From contig JAQTWV010000001.1 of the NCBI GenBank assembly GCA_028689115.1, forward strand, positions 1 to 64,000: 64,000 bases of DNA. The letters are read 5' to 3'. This DNA comes from Candidatus Altimarinota bacterium. GTDB taxonomy: Bacteria; Patescibacteriota; Gracilibacteria; BD1-5; UBA6164. Below are positions 63,613 to 64,000 of this stretch, piece after piece (the stretch's first letter is position 1; each line of letters begins with the position of its first letter). The notes below the pieces were generated by a model. The model saw only the letters and a list, made by a program, of their open reading frames with translations. It was not told the DNA's origin and did not search any database. The translations under genes were made by a program, and so were the position numbers.

Positions 63613-64000
63613 AAATAAATTTCTATGATTTTTTCATTAACCTTTTTCTTTATTTCTTCTGGAGTATATTCTTTATTTTTAATTTCTTCTATATAATCAT
63701 CTACTTGATTTTTTACTTCAGGATCAGTTATTTCAGTAATTCATGAATTTGTTAGAATATCACCAGTATTTGTGTTTTCTACAATAGGATTTTGCTTTTT
63801 TATTAATATATTTCTTATATCATCAAAGAAAAATACACTACTTGAAATTATAGTTATAGTTATAACTCAAATAAAACCTCATAATATTATTTTTTTATTT
63901 CATTTATTTTTTTCTTTTTTTATATTATTTGTAACTAATTCCTTTTTAGCATTTTTATTTTCTTCTTCACTTTCAGCCTTAACTTCCTCAATTTTTTCAT
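63591..64000 (-). CDS. Membrane protein of the pilus cluster, C-terminal part
   Basis: Partial: the start lies past the window. The visible 136 codons give an acidic-Lys N-terminal linker (KAESEEENKNAKKELVTNNI), a membrane helix (IILGGFIGVITITIISSSVF), and a periplasmic tail (PEVKNQVDDYIEEIKNKEYT) ending in TAG. Bitopic topology and location suggest a pilus accessory protein, not recognised. Confidence 0.5.

Overview
The window comes from a very AT-rich bacterium in which UGA is a glycine codon (genetic code 25). In-frame TGA occupies invariant glycines throughout: the FtsZ signature GGGTGTG, the PilT and PilB P-loops, the CopA DKTGT motif and the MsrA GGCFWC motif. TGG is kept for tryptophan, so this is not the UGA=Trp code. 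That points to the candidate phyla Absconditabacteria (SR1) or Gracilibacteria (BD1-5). Native genes mostly start after AT-rich leaders without a Shine-Dalgarno sequence, and many end in compact hairpin terminators that can contain the stop codon.

Layout. 1-2.7 kb: accessory genes (MazF-like toxin end, GHKL ATPase plus STAS-like DUF4325 pair, BRO-type protein sharing a duplicated promoter with that pair). 2.7-11 kb: metabolic and repair genes (shortened DUF1846 protein, GNAT, TrmH-family methyltransferase, MBL-fold protein, frameshifted MsrAB, LigB-type dioxygenase, Y-family polymerase) and a candidate small RNA. 11-18.5 kb: copper/metal cluster (small secreted His/Cys protein, HMA-TauE/SafE-cupredoxin fusion, CopA, multicopper oxidase, then ZIP transporter and Fur-family regulator), interrupted by two small paralogous genes that end in TGA. 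18.6-34.4 kb: Na/Pi symporter, cold-shock protein, giant TPR protein, VF530 protein, two DEAD-box helicases, aminotransferase, nucleotidyltransferase and several unknowns.

34.4-46.1 kb: a probable integrated island. It starts in gene debris and a diverged 63-nt direct repeat, then holds an OLD-type ATPase/TOPRIM protein and a tight operon of C5-cytosine methyltransferase, a double-GHKL ATPase and a receiver protein with a Cys cluster and an RxxxxH (HEPN-like) motif. Structured intergenic sequence, a TM2 protein, small unknowns, a Cro/C1 regulator and a large serine recombinase follow; the recombinase reading frame runs into the 3' end of tRNA-Glu(UUC). The methyltransferase-GHKL-receiver/HEPN operon is my best candidate for an undescribed defence system.

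46.2-64 kb: core genes: ATP-grasp ligase, L11, a VirB4/TraC-like ATPase, a SpoIIE-type phosphatase, FtsA-FtsZ, NusA (with a terminator-like hairpin in its leader), L9-RuvX, a surface protein, PilT, a pilin, PilC, a second SpoIIE-type phosphatase and PilB.
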